Positions 30,576-32,788 of a stretch of DNA of 32,788 nt are shown here, piece after piece. The stretch comes from Clostridia bacterium (GTDB lineage Bacteria > Bacillota > Clostridia > Peptostreptococcales > Anaerovoracaceae), in the NCBI GenBank assembly GCA_900754805.1, contig CAAEEE010000133.1:1-32788 (forward strand), given 5' to 3'. Under the pieces are notes generated by a model. It searched no databases and was not told the DNA's origin. It saw only the letters and a list, made by a program, of their open reading frames with translations. Position numbers and translations under genes: made by a program. How positions within the stretch are numbered: the stretch's first letter is position 1; each line of letters opens with the position of its first letter.

Positions 30576-31796
30576 ATGTTGAAATATTCAGATTTATGCA
30601 AAGCCGGAATATGCACGATAAAAAGGATCCCCTTTCATGTGTGCAAAGAATTGACAGTGATTTATATTGTAACAGGGCGTTTAAAATTTACAACCGTGTC
30701 AGGAGCACAAATCCTTCATGAAGGGCAAATTGAGATTTTGAATGTCGAAGAACCTATCATGTTGGAGTCTGAAAGCGAGTTTTGCCGGATTATTTATTTC
30801 AGTTTTGATCATGCTTTTCTAAAAAACAAAAACACAGATTTTGAGTGTGTTACATATAATTGCAATATTTGTAATTTCTTTAGCGCGATAGCTCCGAAGA
30901 AAAACATAGATGTGCTGACAAATATGATGCTGCAGACTGTCCGCGCCATTTACGCAAATGAACCATATGCGGAGCTGAAAACCAAAGTGGAGGATTTGCT
31001 GGACTACATTATGAAATATTTTGATGATGTAGGACATCTTTTTTCCGGTGATCTGGAAGAAAACATCCGTAAGGAAAGATTTCAACGCATCAGTTCATAC
31101 ATGATATCGAATGTCACAAAGAAAATTCCACTCAATGATATCGCGAAAAATGAATACTTGAGCGTTCCTTATTTATCCAAAGAGTATGCCCTGAGGCTGG
31201 GGAAAAACTACAATGTCGTAAGCAACTATTATAAAACGATCGATGCGGTGATTCAGCTGTTAGACACAGATAATACCTTGACGTACATTGCTGAGACAAG
31301 CGGATTTTCTTCCATACGGTACTATAACAAGGCCTTTACAAATTATCTTGGCTGCTTACCGTCAAAGTTTCGGTCCCTTTATAGAGGAAAAGCATGGGAT
31401 GCAGCGGATGAAAAGATAACGATGCAAGAATTCGACCAAATGTCGGGTTCTCCAACCAAGCAGGCAACACAGACGATAATAAGGGTAGCTCTTCAGACAG
31501 AGAATCAGGGCTTATGCCGTTACACATTTACAGGATATGCCGAAAAGCCGCAAACATACACGCTCATCATTGATGGCGCTAAAAATCTGAAAAAAGGGAT
31601 GATCATGCATATTGATGATGAATTAAACCGCTATCTTGGAGACATGACCGCGCATGATCTTTCCGACGAAGTGAACGTATTTAAAAAAATGCAAGGCATT
31701 CGCCACGAAGTCCGGTACTTGGAGGCTTCGGAGTCGGAAGTGAAAACAACGCTATGCGGAAAATGGTATGTCGAACTGTATATTGTGGTTGTATGA
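30576..31796 (+). CDS. AraC-family regulator with a C-terminal extension
   Basis: A 406-residue regulator. Residues 1-100 look like a cupin-type sensing domain (LTVIYIVTGRLKFTTVSGAQ, LHEGQIEILNV). The AraC DNA-binding domain is at about 168-270, with two HTHs (KKIPLNDIAKNEYLSVPYLS; LTYIAETSGFSSIRYYNKAF) ending in LPSKFRSLYR. Normally the protein would end there; instead about 125 beta-rich residues follow (280-406) whose role I do not recognise, possibly a second ligand domain. It lies within the hydantoin-type operon, 51 bases after the transporter, where two adjacent CGCTAAG repeats occur. It probably activates this operon through the phased repeats at 25763-25798. ATG at 30576 follows GGAGGGG; TTG one codon earlier is less likely. 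Confidence 0.88.
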   Translation: MLKYSDLCKAGICTIKRIPFHVCKELTVIYIVTGRLKFTTVSGAQILHEGQIEILNVEEPIMLESESEFCRIIYFSFDHAFLKNKNTDFECVTYNCNICNFFSAIAPKKNIDVLTNMMLQTVRAIYANEPYAELKTKVEDLLDYIMKYFDDVGHLFSGDLEENIRKERFQRISSYMISNVTKKIPLNDIAKNEYLSVPYLSKEYALRLGKNYNVVSNYYKTIDAVIQLLDTDNTLTYIAETSGFSSIRYYNKAFTNYLGCLPSKFRSLYRGKAWDAADEKITMQEFDQMSGSPTKQATQTIIRVALQTENQGLCRYTFTGYAEKPQTYTLIIDGAKNLKKGMIMHIDDELNRYLGDMTAHDLSDEVNVFKKMQGIRHEVRYLEASESEVKTTLCGKWYVELYIVVV

Positions 31797-31827
31797 TATC
31801 CACGAAAAAAAGCAAAGGAGGCTGACC

Positions 31828-32788
31828 ATGCAGAAATTTATCATTTTAAATCAGGAAGATATTGCACAACTTTTAACCATGCAGGATGTCCTTGCAGCGG
31901 TAGAAAAAGCTTATAGCTGCAAGTGCAGCAAGCAAGCGGAGCTTTTTCCGTTAGTCTGTCATTCTTTTGAGGATGGTTACGAGGAATTTGACATCAAAAG
32001 CGGCAGCGCAGATGATGCCGGTATTTTCGGTATGAAACTGGTCAGTGCCTTTGCACGCAACAGCGATCTTGGTCTTCCGCGCCTGACCGGCACTATTTTA
32101 ATTTTTGATCGAAAAACCGGTATGCTTCGGAGTATGATGGATGGCGGTCTGATCACCAATATGCGAACCGGAGCTGCAGGTGGTGTGGGCTGCAAGGTGC
32201 TGGCACGTCCTGAGTCAGAAACCGTTCTGCTCGTCGGAACCGGTGCACAGGGTCCGATGCTGCTGCGCGCAGTTCTTTCCGTCATGCGTAAGGTCAAGAG
32301 GATTCTTGTGGTTAATCCGCACACACCGCAAAAGGCAAAGTCCTTTGTAGAAGATTTTCATCAGATACTCGCCGCGGAATTTCCGCATTTCCTCTCGAGC
32401 ATCACATTGGAAGCCATCGACAATCCGGAGCATGGATGCAGACAGGCCGATATTATCCTGACGGCTACTCCGGCGCGTACCGGCATCATCAAAGCCGACT
32501 GGATTCGCCCCGGCACACACCTTTCCTGCATCGGTTCGGATATGGAGGGCAAACAGGAGCTTGAGGAGGTGCTGACTGCCAAAGCGCATGTTTTCTGCGA
32601 CGATCTTGCACAGGTTATTGCGGTCGGTGAATGCGAAAAAGCGGTTAAGTCGGGGCTTCTCAACCCTGCAGATATTACAGAAATCGGAGATGTGCTGCTT
32701 GGCAAAGCTGCCGGGCGGCAAAACGATGCGGAAATCACGATTTTTGACAGCACCGGAATCGGCTTGCAGGATCTGATGACTGCATCAT
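31828..32788 (+). CDS. Ornithine cyclodeaminase/mu-crystallin family protein (3' end cut)
   Basis: At least 320 residues, open at the right edge and probably near complete, as family members are about 310-340. The NAD-binding loop VLLVGTGAQGPMLLRAV (about 134-150) and the substrate region GMKLVSAFARNSDLGLP, then MDGGLITNMRTGAAGG, are typical. The family includes ornithine cyclodeaminase, alanine and lysine dehydrogenases and ketimine reductases; key residues do not single one out. It lies 31 bases after the AraC gene with AAAGGAGG before the ATG, apparently in the same operon, so it may process the amino or imino acid released from the hydantoin-type substrate. A role in the ornithine pathway 9 kb away is not supported by location. 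Confidence 0.87.
   Translation, partial: MQKFIILNQEDIAQLLTMQDVLAAVEKAYSCKCSKQAELFPLVCHSFEDGYEEFDIKSGSADDAGIFGMKLVSAFARNSDLGLPRLTGTILIFDRKTGMLRSMMDGGLITNMRTGAAGGVGCKVLARPESETVLLVGTGAQGPMLLRAVLSVMRKVKRILVVNPHTPQKAKSFVEDFHQILAAEFPHFLSSITLEAIDNPEHGCRQADIILTATPARTGIIKADWIRPGTHLSCIGSDMEGKQELEEVLTAKAHVFCDDLAQVIAVGECEKAVKSGLLNPADITEIGDVLLGKAAGRQNDAEITIFDSTGIGLQDLMTAS

Noticed and set aside
31828..32788. OCD-family gene as part of the ornithine fermentation pathway
   Set aside because: It is 9 kb away on the other strand inside a different operon, and ornithine cyclodeaminase would make proline, a different route; the family has many other substrates.
1..32788. tRNA or rRNA genes, CRISPR arrays, insertion sequences
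   Set aside because: No cloverleaf with a TTCGA-type arm, no regularly spaced repeat array, and no transposase-like protein found on reading both strands.

Overview
This looks like the chromosome of an anaerobic, low-to-mid GC member of the Clostridia (Bacillota). The evidence is the complete oxidative L-ornithine (Stickland-type) fermentation operon with its adenosylcobalamin-dependent mutase, a butyrate kinase, a sigma-54 PAS/AAA+ activator, an ECF folate transporter subunit under a tetrahydrofolate riboswitch, strong AGGAGG ribosome binding sites and U-tailed terminators. I cannot name the genus; an amino-acid-fermenting lineage of Peptostreptococcaceae or Eubacteriales Family XIII type is likely, by inference only.

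Layout. 1-1060: a leftward mini-operon (small XRE regulator, four-helix membrane protein, start of an ABC ATPase) with two matching 20-bp palindromic operators. 1061-2731: a divergent HipBA-type toxin-antitoxin operon whose promoter carries two copies of an 18-bp repeat. 2804-3733: thioredoxin reductase, leftward. 3842-6274: an AT-rich type II restriction-modification module (C5-cytosine methyltransferase plus a PD-(D/E)XK nuclease resembling the NgoBV/NlaIV family), which looks like an insertion. 6298-8994: leftward CmpB-like membrane protein, phosphohexomutase, then THF riboswitch and FolT. 9109-10179: butyrate kinase. 10423-13468: rightward four-domain flavodiiron protein and a DUF2804 protein.

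13524-22714: the leftward ornithine operon, in transcription order ord, ortA, ortB, oraS, oraE, a GNAT acetyltransferase, a MutL/GlmL-type ATPase, and ornithine racemase at the distal end. A near-perfect -24/-12 (sigma-54) promoter precedes ord, and the next gene upstream (22936-24366) encodes a RocR-like activator. L-ornithine is racemised by Orr, the D-isomer is rearranged by OraSE to 2,4-diaminopentanoate, Ord oxidises that to 2-amino-4-ketopentanoate, and OrtAB cleaves it with CoA to acetyl-CoA and alanine. GC-rich hairpins punctuate the operon.

24437-25727: two small leftward genes (a 93-residue unknown and an SseB-family protein) lie behind a cobalamin riboswitch with a downstream intrinsic terminator. 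This is not a usual target for that riboswitch, and it sits next to the B12-dependent pathway and its regulator.

25763-32788 (open at the right edge): a rightward hydantoin- or allantoin-type utilisation operon (cyclic amidohydrolase, Asp/Glu/hydantoin racemase, M20 amidohydrolase, NCS1 transporter, AraC-type regulator with an unusual C-terminal extension, and an ornithine cyclodeaminase/mu-crystallin family dehydrogenase). A helically phased direct repeat upstream of its promoter is a candidate operator.

The most interesting points are the cobalamin riboswitch over the SseB pair, the complete sigma-54 ornithine operon carrying an extra GNAT gene, and the hydantoin-like operon with its modified AraC protein. 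All functions are read from motifs and gene order; no database search was run.
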